From Treponema_B putidum (GTDB lineage Bacteria > Spirochaetota > Spirochaetia > Treponematales > Treponemataceae), in the NCBI RefSeq assembly GCF_007830595.1, contig NZ_VLLD01000006.1: a DNA stretch of 64,000 nt; one strand, given 5' to 3'. Below, in pieces: positions 8,098 through 16,781 of the stretch (positions within the stretch are counted from its first letter, which is position 1; every line of letters starts with the position of its first letter). The notes beneath the pieces were generated by a model. The model made no database searches. It worked only from the letters and a program-made list of their open reading frames with translations, and was not told where the DNA came from. A program made the translations under genes and the position numbers.

Positions 8098-8786
8098 ACA
8101 TTATCTCCTCTTGACGACCTTACCCTGCTCATCTTTTCAATTCTTGCTATTTTACCGTGCTCAAGAACAACCATCCTTTCAGCCTGATCTGCAACCTCAG
8201 GATCGTGGGTTACAACTATGATTGTACTTCCTGCATTATGGAGTTTTTCAAAAATTTCCATTACAAGTTTTTCATTTTTTTCGTCTAAGTTCCCCGTAGG
8301 TTCATCGGCAAGCAGGAGCTTTGGATGATTTATTAAAGCACGAGCAATGCAGACACGCTGCTGTTCTCCTCCCGATAATTGATTGGGCAGATGCTTGGCT
8401 CTTTCTTTTAAGCCCACACTTTCAAGGGCTTCAAGAGCTTCCTTTTCATCGGGAATACTGTGATAGTACTGAGCCATCATTACATTTTCAAGGGCTGTAA
8501 GATAGTTTACAAGATGAAATTGTTGAAAAACCAAACCTATCATATCCCGCCTGACTATCGTCAATTCTTTAGAAGAAAGTTTTGAAATGTCTTGACCTGC
8601 CAAATCAATTTTTCCTAAAGAAGGCTTATCCATACAGCCGATTATGTTCATCAATGTGGTTTTACCTGAACCCGAAGGCCCCATTATCGAAAGCCACTCT
8701 CCTTCTTCAACCGTCAAATTTATTTTATCAAGTGCTTTAAGATCTCCATATATTTTAGAAATTTCGGTTAAGGTTAAAATATTCAT
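8094..8786 (-). CDS. ABC transporter ATP-binding protein (MacB/LolD type)
   Basis: The 230-residue nucleotide-binding subunit has Walker A GPSGSGKTT near residue 37, signature LSGGEQQR near 138, Walker B LLADEP near 157 followed by TGNLD, and a TH switch motif near 194. This arrangement is typical of ATPases serving FtsX-like permeases. It lies 27 bp after one permease gene and overlaps the FMN lipoprotein gene. It is the only ATPase in the operon, so it probably serves two or three of the permeases (8814-9950, 9984-11261, 6406-7617). Confidence 0.88.
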   Translation of the reverse strand: MNILTLTEISKIYGDLKALDKINLTVEEGEWLSIMGPSGSGKTTLMNIIGCMDKPSLGKIDLAGQDISKLSSKELTIVRRDMIGLVFQQFHLVNYLTALENVMMAQYYHSIPDEKEALEALESVGLKERAKHLPNQLSGGEQQRVCIARALINHPKLLLADEPTGNLDEKNEKLVMEIFEKLHNAGSTIIVVTHDPEVADQAERMVVLEHGKIARIEKMSRVRSSRGDNV

Positions 8787-8813
8787 AAATTCAAATTCTC
8801 CTTAAAATTAAGA

Positions 8814-9950
8814 TTACTCTCCGCGTAAAACAAGAGCAGGATCAACATCCACAGTCGCCCTTACCGGAAAGAGGGATGCAATAATAGTGATAACTATGGA
8901 AGAAATTACGGTAAAAGGAGCCAGCCTTACGGGAAAGGAAACCTCTCTTGCAAAAACGCTTATACTTACATTATTTGCAAATAAGTAGCCGAGGCCTATT
9001 CCTAAAATACCGCCCATAAGCCCAAGCATAACCGCTTCTCCCAAAAAATCTATAACAACACTTTTATTGGAAGCACCTAAAGCTTTTTTTAAACCTATTT
9101 CTTTTCTGCGTTCCACCACTACTGCCATCATAGTAGTGGTTACACATATCATAGTCAAAAACAAAACAATAATGGTAACAATCCAAACAAGGGCCTGTAG
9201 TTTACTTAAAACCGTATCCTGAGATTCGGTAACACGCTTAACAAGACGGGGAGTAATACCTTCCGCATTTTTTAAAACTTTTTCGGCAACCGAATTAAGA
9301 TAGTCCCTATTTCCGTCAATACTGCACTCAATTACATCGAAGGCATCATTATAGCCTATAATATTTTTTATATCCTCAAGGCTCATAAAGATAAACTCTT
9401 CTTCGACACCACCTGTTGTAACGATGCCTGAAACTTTGAATTCGTTTACGGTTACATCTCCGTCAGGTTTTGGAGTATTTACAATAAAATTGTCTCCTAC
9501 GGATAAGCCTATAGCCATACTTATTTCATGACCTATTAAAACTTCTTTTTTTTCTTTAGGCCATTGTCCTCTCACAAGCCAATAGGGACTATTGTTCTTT
9601 GCACTTATAAGATCGGTAGCAGCTATCATATAAGGCTGTTCGTTTACCTTTGCAGGTTTATAAATATAAGGAGCAAAACCTACAAGTTTTTCAGAGTCAA
9701 TTTCTTTTTTAATTTTATCTATCTGATCTTTTCTTATTTTCGTATCGCTTTCGGAAGGCAAAAATATCATATTTGCCCCGTATGAGCGGAACACCGTTCC
9801 CATTTGACGCGGAATGTCGTAGTAAATAGTCAATAAGCCCGATAAAACGGTTGCACCGATTGCAATAGCCAGTAAAGCCACCAACATTCTTGAACGGCGC
9901 CGCAATAAAGAACTCATTATCATTTTAAAATACATCTTATTTTTAGTCAT
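8814..9950 (-). CDS. FtsX/MacB-type ABC permease of the iron operon (second)
   Basis: The 378-residue permease has an N-terminal TM helix near residues 20-45, an extracytoplasmic domain, and three C-terminal TM helices. The loop VVERRKEIGLKKALGASNKSV is the conserved coupling region. The start MTKNKMYFKMIMSSLLRRRSR is typical of the family. It corresponds in position to the second permease of the Campylobacter P19 locus. It follows the other permease by 33 bp and precedes the ATPase by 27 bp. The two permeases probably form a heterodimer. Confidence 0.85.
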   Translation of the reverse strand: MTKNKMYFKMIMSSLLRRRSRMLVALLAIAIGATVLSGLLTIYYDIPRQMGTVFRSYGANMIFLPSESDTKIRKDQIDKIKKEIDSEKLVGFAPYIYKPAKVNEQPYMIAATDLISAKNNSPYWLVRGQWPKEKKEVLIGHEISMAIGLSVGDNFIVNTPKPDGDVTVNEFKVSGIVTTGGVEEEFIFMSLEDIKNIIGYNDAFDVIECSIDGNRDYLNSVAEKVLKNAEGITPRLVKRVTESQDTVLSKLQALVWIVTIIVLFLTMICVTTTMMAVVVERRKEIGLKKALGASNKSVVIDFLGEAVMLGLMGGILGIGLGYLFANNVSISVFAREVSFPVRLAPFTVISSIVITIIASLFPVRATVDVDPALVLRGE

Positions 9951-9983
9951 ATCTTACATCCTTAACACCTTGAACTGGAACAT

Positions 9984-11261
9984 TTATTTTCCGTGTAAAA
10001 CTTCCGTAGGATTTAGTTTTAATAAATATCTTACAGACGGAAGACTTCCTAAAAGGGTAATCAAAAAAATAATAAGAACCACAATAGGAATGACCATGGG
10101 GGCAGGCGGAATTGCAGAGCCGAAAACGCTTCGGCCTATTATTTGCGTTAAGCCCAATCCTATAAAATATCCGGCTGTTCCTCCTATAATTCCTATTACC
10201 ATAACCTCCGTTAAAACCGAAACGGTAACGGCAATGTTGCTTGCACCTATGGCTTTTTTTAAACCGATTTCCGTCCTTCTATCCATAACGCTGGCCGTTA
10301 CCAAGTTTGAAATGCCAAGAGCCGAAGCAATCAAACTTAAAATAGTAATTAAAAGCATTAACAAGGTTGTCTTATTTAAGATAGCTCCTTCGGATTCGGC
10401 CACCTGTCTTATCGGCTTTGCAACCGCATCCGTTATAACCTCCTGAATCTGATAACAAATACTGCTTACATAGGCAGTACAATACCATATTTCCATTTCT
10501 TTTATCGTTAAACTTAAAGGACTTCTTGCAGCCTTTCTTGCCAAATCATTGTCGGGAGTTGTCAAAGCACTTACCTCAATACTTTCGCAAACATTTGTCT
10601 TTCCTAAAAATTCTTGAGCGGTATGTAATGTAGTAAAAATTACCTCATCTTCATTGCTTCCCGAATTAAAAATTGCGGAAACTTTTAAGGTTTTAGATGC
10701 TGCAGCACTTGTAAGTTTGATCTCATCTCCTACTTTTAAGTTATTCCTTCCTGCAAAAAGACTTCCTACCATGCATGAAGAATTATCATCATCCGAAACC
10801 CAGTTTCCGTTTACTTCCCACCAAGTACGCATCCTTCTTATTCCGGTTATAACTTCCTGCCCGGTATGAAGATCTATTTTAAAATCAAACCATGTACCCG
10901 ACAGGCGCACGGGTTTATCCCCCCCGTCATAGTTTACTTGCACATTTAAAAAAGGTGCATAATCGACAATATTGTATGCCCAAAATATGGTTTTAATTTT
11001 ATACAATTCATCTTCTTTTAAGAATTTTTTTGTATTTCCCGACTCTTCACCGTAAATATCATCCAAAAGAGAAGATTCCTTATGGGCAACATTGATATTA
11101 GCTCCATAGGTTTTAAGCTCTTGGTTTACCTTATCCCCTACACCAAGCATTGTGTTAAGCATCGAGGTTGAAAGACTTGCACCTAGGGCAATGGTAAAAG
11201 CTATCATTACCATTTTTCCCTTTTGTCTAAAAAGGGCACCCGCTATCATTCTCCAAAACAT
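9984..11261 (-). CDS. FtsX/MacB-type ABC permease of the iron operon (first)
   Basis: I place the start at the ATG at 11261 (MFWRMIAGALFRQKGKM), which has GGAGGAG directly upstream. The frame is open 30 codons further, but through a region of inverted repeats. The product is 425 residues with one N-terminal and three C-terminal TM helices and the loop VMDRRTEIGLKKAIGASNIAV. The extracytoplasmic domain contains several Cys and Trp residues, unlike the partner permease. In the Campylobacter-type locus the equivalent gene follows the DUF2318 gene, as here. It is separated from that gene by a 242-bp gap full of hairpins. Confidence 0.85.
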   Translation of the reverse strand: MFWRMIAGALFRQKGKMVMIAFTIALGASLSTSMLNTMLGVGDKVNQELKTYGANINVAHKESSLLDDIYGEESGNTKKFLKEDELYKIKTIFWAYNIVDYAPFLNVQVNYDGGDKPVRLSGTWFDFKIDLHTGQEVITGIRRMRTWWEVNGNWVSDDDNSSCMVGSLFAGRNNLKVGDEIKLTSAAASKTLKVSAIFNSGSNEDEVIFTTLHTAQEFLGKTNVCESIEVSALTTPDNDLARKAARSPLSLTIKEMEIWYCTAYVSSICYQIQEVITDAVAKPIRQVAESEGAILNKTTLLMLLITILSLIASALGISNLVTASVMDRRTEIGLKKAIGASNIAVTVSVLTEVMVIGIIGGTAGYFIGLGLTQIIGRSVFGSAIPPAPMVIPIVVLIIFLITLLGSLPSVRYLLKLNPTEVLHGK

Positions 11262-11272
11262 ATCTCCTCCAA

Positions 11273-11491
11273 TATCTATAAACAGTGAGGCAGAATTCCT
11301 GCCGAGCTGTTTATCATATCTCCTATAAAAACTTTCCTTAAAATTCGACAACCGTAGAAATCTTCAGATTTCGAAGCTGTCGAATTCCGCCGTTTCGTAA
11401 CGTCAGTAAGAAACGGCATACAATAAGCGACGTTTGCCTGCAAGGCAAACTCGACAGCGTTTTTAGACAATGCCAACTGCATTGTCTAAAA
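11273..11491. repeat. Cluster of inverted repeats inside the iron operon
   Basis: The gap between the DUF2318 gene and the first permease holds at least six inverted repeats. They include perfect 13-bp arms (11461-11473 with 11479-11491), 8-bp arms (11389-11396/11410-11417), 7-bp arms (11432-11438/11444-11450 and 11357-11363/11366-11372), and 9-bp outer arms (11342-11350/11379-11387). An 8-bp pair near 11273-11312 encloses a further short stem. No credible gene is encoded. It is either a mobile repeat-type element or an RNA structure that sets downstream expression. Confidence 0.75.
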
Positions 11492-11503
11492 TAAGCCTCC
11501 TAT

Positions 11504-12748
11504 TTATTTAAAACGATGAGCCTCGGACTCAAGGTCTGATATTTTTATTTTAATATTCCCGGCATGTACAATATAAGGAATCGGAACCGGATTACATCCT
11601 CCGGGAAAACCTATCGTAGCCTTATTCATAACTACATCGCAAAGTTTACAGATTACCTCATTATTCCGCTCAAAATAACCGCTTGGACCGCAGATATCGC
11701 AGGCGTCAAGGCCTACACCGTAAGAGCCTTCACTTTTTTTTATGGCAATAAAACGCATACTGATTCCTTGTTCCGTTATATATTCATAACGGTGGAGTCT
11801 ATCATCCTCCAACTGCTCTAAAGAAATAACAGCCATACCGTCTTCAATAGTATAATTTTCAGGCGGAGATAAAGGAACTTCTCGGTCTACATAAAAGCGC
11901 AAAAAAGACAAAGAAAAAACCGAAATCAATAAAAGACTTAAAGAAAATCTAGCCCACCTTTTTGCATTCCTTTTTTTTGCTTTTATTTTTCTTAATTCGG
12001 CATTATTATTGTACGGTTCGGTAATTTTAATATTTTTTTTCCATAAAAGAATTGGAGCAAACATTATAAACACAATAACGGCAAAGATAAAAAAGTTTCC
12101 GTTATTTACTACGCTTGCAATAAACCAAAAAATAAAATCATTCCGCGGAATTATCCTTAAAGAATACAAACGTTGTAGTATAACCACAATTTGAGTTATC
12201 CCTAAAATACAAAGAGAAGCTATTACGGTAACTTTTAATTCAATATCGGATAACTTTATTAAGGTTTTATAAATTGAAAGACTTGCAAGAATAATAAAAA
12301 CTATTCCGAGTAAGTAACCTATAAGTCTGTATAAAACGAGGGTACTTACAGCACTTTCCCCGTAATTAACTAAGGTAGTGGAAAGAGTTATTATGACAGG
12401 AAGATAATAAAATATCGTTGCTGCCGTATATAAAAAAACTGCTGTGCTGAAGAAATTTTCATACAATAAAGAATTTTTTGTTTTAAACAGCAAAAGAAAA
12501 ATTAAAATTAAAAAAAATATACTGACGGGAATCATCGACCAAAAGGCAAAGTTAGTTCTATTTATGTAATTAGGAATAGATCTTAATATTGCAGAAACAA
12601 TGCTGCCGATAAATCCTGTGAGTATACTTAATAAAATAATATACCGTTTTTTTTCGGGCCTTTGGGTTCTAAATGAGGCAAAAACAACTGCAAGGACTAA
12701 AGCGAATCCAATGCCTGCTTCAATAACCCTTATATAAAATTTTAAAAT
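11504..12748 (-). CDS. DUF2318 membrane Fe-S-type protein of the iron operon; apparent ATT start
   Basis: The C-terminal part (about 320-414) matches DUF2318, with cysteine motifs CDICGPSGY and CKLCDVVMNK that probably bind metal. Upstream are several TM helices. The first ATG in frame is at 12535, but the frame stays open 71 codons further and encodes two more TM helices. GGGAGGTG at 12753-12760 is placed 6 nt before an ATT at 12748, and no ATG, GTG or TTG is available in that stretch. I therefore annotate ATT as the start (414 aa), which fits the family length better. The protein is equivalent to Cj1660 in the Campylobacter P19 iron locus. Confidence 0.75.
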   Translation of the reverse strand: MLKFYIRVIEAGIGFALVLAVVFASFRTQRPEKKRYIILLSILTGFIGSIVSAILRSIPNYINRTNFAFWSMIPVSIFFLILIFLLLFKTKNSLLYENFFSTAVFLYTAATIFYYLPVIITLSTTLVNYGESAVSTLVLYRLIGYLLGIVFIILASLSIYKTLIKLSDIELKVTVIASLCILGITQIVVILQRLYSLRIIPRNDFIFWFIASVVNNGNFFIFAVIVFIMFAPILLWKKNIKITEPYNNNAELRKIKAKKRNAKRWARFSLSLLLISVFSLSFLRFYVDREVPLSPPENYTIEDGMAVISLEQLEDDRLHRYEYITEQGISMRFIAIKKSEGSYGVGLDACDICGPSGYFERNNEVICKLCDVVMNKATIGFPGGCNPVPIPYIVHAGNIKIKISDLESEAHRFK

Positions 12749-12779
12749 GATGCACCTCCCAAAAACAAAAACGTCAAAA

Positions 12780-12811
12780 GTAACCGCCGAAGTTTTAGCT
12801 TCGGCGGTTAC
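12780..12811 (-). terminator. Hairpin between the P19 gene and the rest of the iron operon
   Basis: Perfect 13-bp GC-rich arms (12780-12792 and 12799-12811, loop of 6) are followed on the minus strand by TTTTGACGTTTTT. It lies 43 bp after the P19 stop and about 20 bp before the ribosome-binding site of the DUF2318 gene. It looks like a partial terminator or an mRNA-stabilising stem that would allow more FTR1/P19 than transporter to be made. Confidence 0.75.
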
Positions 12812-12854
12812 AAATTGAATGAGTAATTAGTATTATACTACTACTTGGACAAGT

Positions 12855-13478
12855 TTACCACTGAGGTCCTGCCCATTCAAAATCTTTCCATTCAACAACG
12901 ATGGGTTCCGTCCAGAAGCGTCCGGTAACACCTGTTTCTTTATCAACATGGAGAAGATAGTCATTTCCCGGTGCCTTAATTTCAAACTTGATATTGTACT
13001 TGCCTAAGCCTTCTTCAAATTTTACGTTAGCACCATAGTGAGGTCCGTCGCTGGCATTCATCGGCATAAATGCAACTTCCTGTACCTTTGAAGAACCTAC
13101 TTTTTGGATGTAAGCCTTAACGTGTAAGTAAGGAACAAAGTCGCCTGCACCGTAACCCAATGTTGAACCTTTATCATTGGCGGCAATATCGGCTTCCATG
13201 TGGCAATCGGCTTCGTTCTTTGACAAGCTGTTACCGGCAGGCTCCATATCTACAGGTTGAAAATAAACACCTGCAACCGTTAATATTCCGGCATCCTGCT
13301 CATCGCCGATGGGGAACTCATCAAATCCTGCAGCACCTTCTTCTTCGGGTTTCGGAGCAGCAGGTTTTTCTGCAACGGCTTCAGGCTTTTTTTCCTGAAC
13401 CGTTTCATTTTTTTCGCATGATGTAATTACAAAAGCAATTGCAAGCAATGCAAAAATACAAGATAAAGTTTTTTTCAT
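12855..13478 (-). CDS. P19/Tp34-family periplasmic iron-binding lipoprotein
   Basis: The 207-residue protein has a lipoprotein signal (ITSC, Cys21), then a Glu/Pro/Ala-rich linker to about residue 55, then the P19-type cupredoxin-like domain. Candidate metal ligands are visible: CHMEADI near residue 92, the His in YLHVKA, and the Met and His in FMPMNASDGPHYG. P19 of Campylobacter and Tp34 of T. pallidum belong to this family; they bind Cu/Zn/Fe, and Tp34 was described as a lactoferrin-binding antigen. It sits 40 bp after the FTR1 gene, the standard pairing. Its role is to deliver iron to FTR1 in the periplasm. The lipid anchor differs from the soluble Campylobacter protein. Confidence 0.9.
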   Translation of the reverse strand: MKKTLSCIFALLAIAFVITSCEKNETVQEKKPEAVAEKPAAPKPEEEGAAGFDEFPIGDEQDAGILTVAGVYFQPVDMEPAGNSLSKNEADCHMEADIAANDKGSTLGYGAGDFVPYLHVKAYIQKVGSSKVQEVAFMPMNASDGPHYGANVKFEEGLGKYNIKFEIKAPGNDYLLHVDKETGVTGRFWTEPIVVEWKDFEWAGPQW

Positions 13479-13518
13479 TTAAAAACTCTCCTTTTATATT
13501 TAATTTTTTTGGCCCAAA

Positions 13519-14787
13519 TTAATTATTCTCGCCTTCTTTTTTCTTTAATTCGGCAAGAATCTTTTTATTTTTTTTGACATATAAACTGGAAAATACAATA
13601 ATAGCAACTAACACGATTATTTGAGGTATTAAACTTTCATAAGTTGCATATATGCCTAAAAAATCCAACTCAAAACTTTGCATCCACGGAATTATGGTCT
13701 TACTTACCACACCTGCAGCCTGCAATTCCGAAACACCCTTTCCGGTAAATGAAAAACAAAGTATGTACATCAAAATACTTGTTACCGTAAAAAACGGTTT
13801 TAAGGGCAGTTTTACACTTAAAAATCTAAAGGCAAGGAAAACACCTGCCAAAATTACTACGGATAATACGACAGCTAAAATCATAGCTCTTTGGCCGCTT
13901 GCACCTTGAACGGGAACACCTTGAAAAAACAAAATAAGCTCGGCTCCTTCCCTTGCAACGGCAATAAAGGCGGCAAAAATCAAGACCCACTTATTACCGG
14001 TCGATACCGAAGACTCAACCTTCTTTTGAATATATCTTTCCCATGCTTCAGTTTCAGACTTTGAAATCATCCAGTTGCTTACATAGAATAAAACTATTAC
14101 GGCAACAAACATTCCTATGCCTTCAAAAACTTCTTGAGCTATGCCGCTTTGTGCACCTGCCAATAAACCGAATAAAAAGGCTAAAAGTATACTTACAAGA
14201 ATACCTGCAAGAGCTCCGATGTAAACGGAAGATATATACTTCTTTTTTCCGGTTTTTACAAGGTAAGCGATAATAGCAGCTATAACCAAAATAGCTTCCA
14301 AGCCCTCACGCAATACAAGAACAAAGCATGAAATAAAGGTAGCAACGGCAGCCGATTTTCCGCTTTCCCCCTTGTCATTGGAAGTACCGTCAAGTTCGGC
14401 TGCATCATGGTAGAGCATTGCAATAAGAGCATCCTTATGTGCTCTTATCATTTCGCTATCCTTATCGCTTTTTACGTTTTTTCTGTACTCATAAAAAGCG
14501 TTTTCAACAGCTGTCTTACGTGCACCGGAAAGGTAGCTCATCGTTATCTTTTCCATTCCCTTGGATTCGTAATATCTAAAATAAGCGGCATTTACCTCAT
14601 CATAAGCTTCACGGGTTTTACCCTGTGTATACAATTCGTAGGCATTATTCAGTCGGATTTCCATTTTTTCGACTATTTTAGTCCAAGAACTCAAATCTTC
14701 TTTTTCTGTTGCAAAAAGAGATAAACAAAGAGAAAACAATAAAAAAAACACCAAAAGCCTTTTTGAGCCTTTCTTTATTACTTCCAT
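13519..14787 (-). CDS. FTR1-family iron permease
   Basis: The 422-residue protein has a signal peptide (to about residue 26), an extracytoplasmic helical domain (about 27-150), and seven TM helices. The two REGxE iron-binding motifs that define the FTR1/EfeU family are present: LREGLEAIL near residue 160 and AREGAELIL near 271. It is first in the iron operon and is followed by P19, so it should import iron across the inner membrane. It has GGAG before the ATG. The promoter upstream is overlapped by palindromes, which suggests repression by metal. Confidence 0.92.
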   Translation of the reverse strand: MEVIKKGSKRLLVFFLLFSLCLSLFATEKEDLSSWTKIVEKMEIRLNNAYELYTQGKTREAYDEVNAAYFRYYESKGMEKITMSYLSGARKTAVENAFYEYRKNVKSDKDSEMIRAHKDALIAMLYHDAAELDGTSNDKGESGKSAAVATFISCFVLVLREGLEAILVIAAIIAYLVKTGKKKYISSVYIGALAGILVSILLAFLFGLLAGAQSGIAQEVFEGIGMFVAVIVLFYVSNWMISKSETEAWERYIQKKVESSVSTGNKWVLIFAAFIAVAREGAELILFFQGVPVQGASGQRAMILAVVLSVVILAGVFLAFRFLSVKLPLKPFFTVTSILMYILCFSFTGKGVSELQAAGVVSKTIIPWMQSFELDFLGIYATYESLIPQIIVLVAIIVFSSLYVKKNKKILAELKKKEGENN

Positions 14788-14812
14788 AATAACTCCAAAA
14801 TTGTAATAGATA

Positions 14813-14853
14813 ACTTACTACGTAAGTATACTTACTCAAATAAAAAATGTCAA
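14813..14853 (-). promoter_or_regulatory. Promoter of the iron operon with overlapping palindromic operator
   Basis: On the minus strand TTGACA (14848-14853) and TATACT (14825-14830) are 17 bp apart, matching sigma-70 at 11 of 12 positions. A perfect 14-bp palindrome (14822-14835, GTAAGTATACTTAC) covers the -10 box. A second overlapping inverted repeat (ACTTAC 14813-14818 with GTAAGT 14822-14827) covers the expected transcription start. This is the geometry of a repressor operator; a Fur-, DtxR- or TroR-type metal regulator is the obvious candidate. Confidence 0.75.
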
Positions 14854-14926
14854 GTATCGCATACATATTTAAAAAATAAATTTCAAAAAAATACCGCAAA
14901 AAATGCCTCTTTTTAAGGCAATTTTA

Positions 14927-14954
14927 AGGTGCTGGAGCACAGGTGCTGGAGCAC
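14927..14954. repeat. Two tandem 14-bp palindromic repeats upstream of the ABC exporter
   Basis: AGGTGCTGGAGCAC occurs twice back to back (14927-14940, 14941-14954). Each copy contains the palindrome GTGCTGGAGCAC. Downstream is a TATAAT-like sequence near 14980 and a second repeated segment ATAAAATAGG (two copies). They lie 61 bp before the exporter start and could bind a dimeric regulator. Confidence 0.55.
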
Positions 14955-15014
14955 TGATTGATAAAATAGGTATACTATGGTATGGTTATAATAAAATAGG
15001 TCTCGGAGGAAAAA

Positions 15015-16679
15015 ATGAAAATTTTTAAAAATTTTTGGGAAGCGGCTTTGGTTTGTTTACTTGCACTCGGTCAAGCAGCATTGGATGCTTCCTTTTCTCT
15101 TATTCTTGCCCGCTTAGCCGATATTGCAAATACCGGTACACTCGAAACACTCCTCAAATTTTTGGCAGTATGTGTTATCTATGTACTATTTTTGATTATA
15201 ATTACCTACATAGTTAAGAATTACTTTCATAAGATTGTATGTCAGTATATGCTTAGATATAAAAATGCGGTTTATTCATCGGCTCTCCTTACAAAATACG
15301 GAGAAAATGTAGATTCCGGTGAATATATAAACGCCTTAACAAATGATGCAATGCAAATCGAGACGCTCTATATTACTTCCTTTTTGACCGCTCTGCAGCA
15401 AATATTTCATTTTATATGCGGCACGGTTGTCGCTATCACAATTCACCCCTTATTGTTTGTTTTAATTTTTGTTTTCGGCTGCATATCGGCGGCATTTATG
15501 AAAGCAAGAAGCAAGGCGATGGTACAAGCTACTGAAATTTTATCAAAGGATAATGAAGCCTATGCACAAAATCTTAAGTCTCACTTAGAAGCTAATTTGC
15601 TTTTACGGATGGAAGACTTATTGGGCTGGTCTCAAAGGCTGATTTTTAAAAGTACCGATACGGCTTTGTCGTCTCACAGAAAACAAAAACAGGCAATGAC
15701 AAAAACGGAAATAACGATGATGAGTATAGGCCTTCTTGCGACAATTATCGTTATGGGTACCGCTGCGGTTTTATCAATTTACAAAATAGTTTCTATCGGA
15801 GCGGTACTTGCTGCCGGCAGTTTAATCGGAGCAATTACTTCGCCTATCGGAGAACTGGGACGGTTATACACAAATTACAAAGCAGGAAAAGAATTAAATA
15901 ATAAAATTAAAAATAAGTTTCATCTAAGCGATGCGGAAGTGAATTTCGATACCGGCAATGCTGTGCATAAAATACACATTGAACACATTAGCGTATCGGA
16001 TTTGAATTTTTCAGTTGAAGAAAAACACATTTTAAAAAATATCAACTTTAATTTTGAAGGTGGAAAAAAATATGCGGTTGTAGGTCAAGCCGGTTCAGGG
16101 AAAAGTACGCTTTTAAAACTGATCGCAGGTATTTTAGATTCCGGCTCACACATTACATACAATGGAAAAATTTTAAGTACTTCTGAAATTTTTGATAACA
16201 TCTGCTATATTCCGCAAAACATCACAATTTTAGAAGACACGCTTGAAAAAAATATTTTCCTCAATAAAAAAGATTGTTCCGGCAGCATCATAGAAAAACT
16301 AGCTTTAAACGAATTGGCAAAAAAACGGAAAGCTGACGGTAATAAGATTGATTCGACCGTTTCAGGCGGCGAAAAACAAAAAATTGCAATGGCTCGTGCA
16401 TTAGTAAAAGATGCTTCAGTTTTTCTACTTGACGAATTCAATTCCGGTTTGGATAATTACAGCATTAAACTTATCGAAGACATAGTTACGGCACAAAAAG
16501 ATAAGCTCGTTATTTTTATCACACATCGGTTAAATCCTGAAACCCTAAAAAAATGTGATGAGATTATTTATATGAAAGACGGCAAAATTGCAGAACACGG
16601 AAACTTTTCCGCCTTGCTGGAAAATAAAAATTCTCTATTTAAAAAATTTTATGAGAACGATGCCGAAAAAATCAGTTAA
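15015..16679 (+). CDS. ABC exporter, fused membrane and ATPase domains
   Basis: The 554-residue protein has a type-I exporter layout: TM helices across about residues 10-290, then an ATPase domain. That domain has Walker A GQAGSGKST near residue 358, signature VSGGEKQK near 453 and Walker B VFLLDE near 472. GGAGG precedes the ATG. It stands alone on the plus strand, divergent from the iron operon. Exporters of this class often work as heterodimers, but no partner gene is adjacent, so it is either a homodimer or paired with a distant gene. The substrate is unknown. Confidence 0.88.
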   Translation: MKIFKNFWEAALVCLLALGQAALDASFSLILARLADIANTGTLETLLKFLAVCVIYVLFLIIITYIVKNYFHKIVCQYMLRYKNAVYSSALLTKYGENVDSGEYINALTNDAMQIETLYITSFLTALQQIFHFICGTVVAITIHPLLFVLIFVFGCISAAFMKARSKAMVQATEILSKDNEAYAQNLKSHLEANLLLRMEDLLGWSQRLIFKSTDTALSSHRKQKQAMTKTEITMMSIGLLATIIVMGTAAVLSIYKIVSIGAVLAAGSLIGAITSPIGELGRLYTNYKAGKELNNKIKNKFHLSDAEVNFDTGNAVHKIHIEHISVSDLNFSVEEKHILKNINFNFEGGKKYAVVGQAGSGKSTLLKLIAGILDSGSHITYNGKILSTSEIFDNICYIPQNITILEDTLEKNIFLNKKDCSGSIIEKLALNELAKKRKADGNKIDSTVSGGEKQKIAMARALVKDASVFLLDEFNSGLDNYSIKLIEDIVTAQKDKLVIFITHRLNPETLKKCDEIIYMKDGKIAEHGNFSALLENKNSLFKKFYENDAEKIS

Positions 16680-16719
16680 GGTCCACTAAAATCAACAACC
16701 CCGACGCAGAGCATTAGGG

Positions 16720-16745
16720 TACAATGCTAAATGTTTCGCATTGTA
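16720..16745. repeat. Inverted repeat in the convergent gap
   Basis: Arms TACAATGC (16720-16727) and GCATTGTA (16738-16745) flank a 10-nt loop between the convergent exporter and ATPase genes. It lacks a T-run and resembles other GCATTGT/ACAATGC palindromes at 11461-11491 and 51611-51632. Confidence 0.45.
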
Positions 16746-16781
16746 TGTTCTTATAAGGTGGTTGCAGTCGGCTCATGTAAT

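Noticed and set aside
9970..10446. 158-codon plus-strand open frame
   Set aside because: It lies wholly antisense within and before the permease gene, with no ribosome-binding site and an amino-acid pattern of a shadow frame.
11276..11482. 68-codon minus-strand frame with Cys and Ser
   Set aside because: It runs through the inverted-repeat cluster and has no supported start; the composition reflects the repeats.
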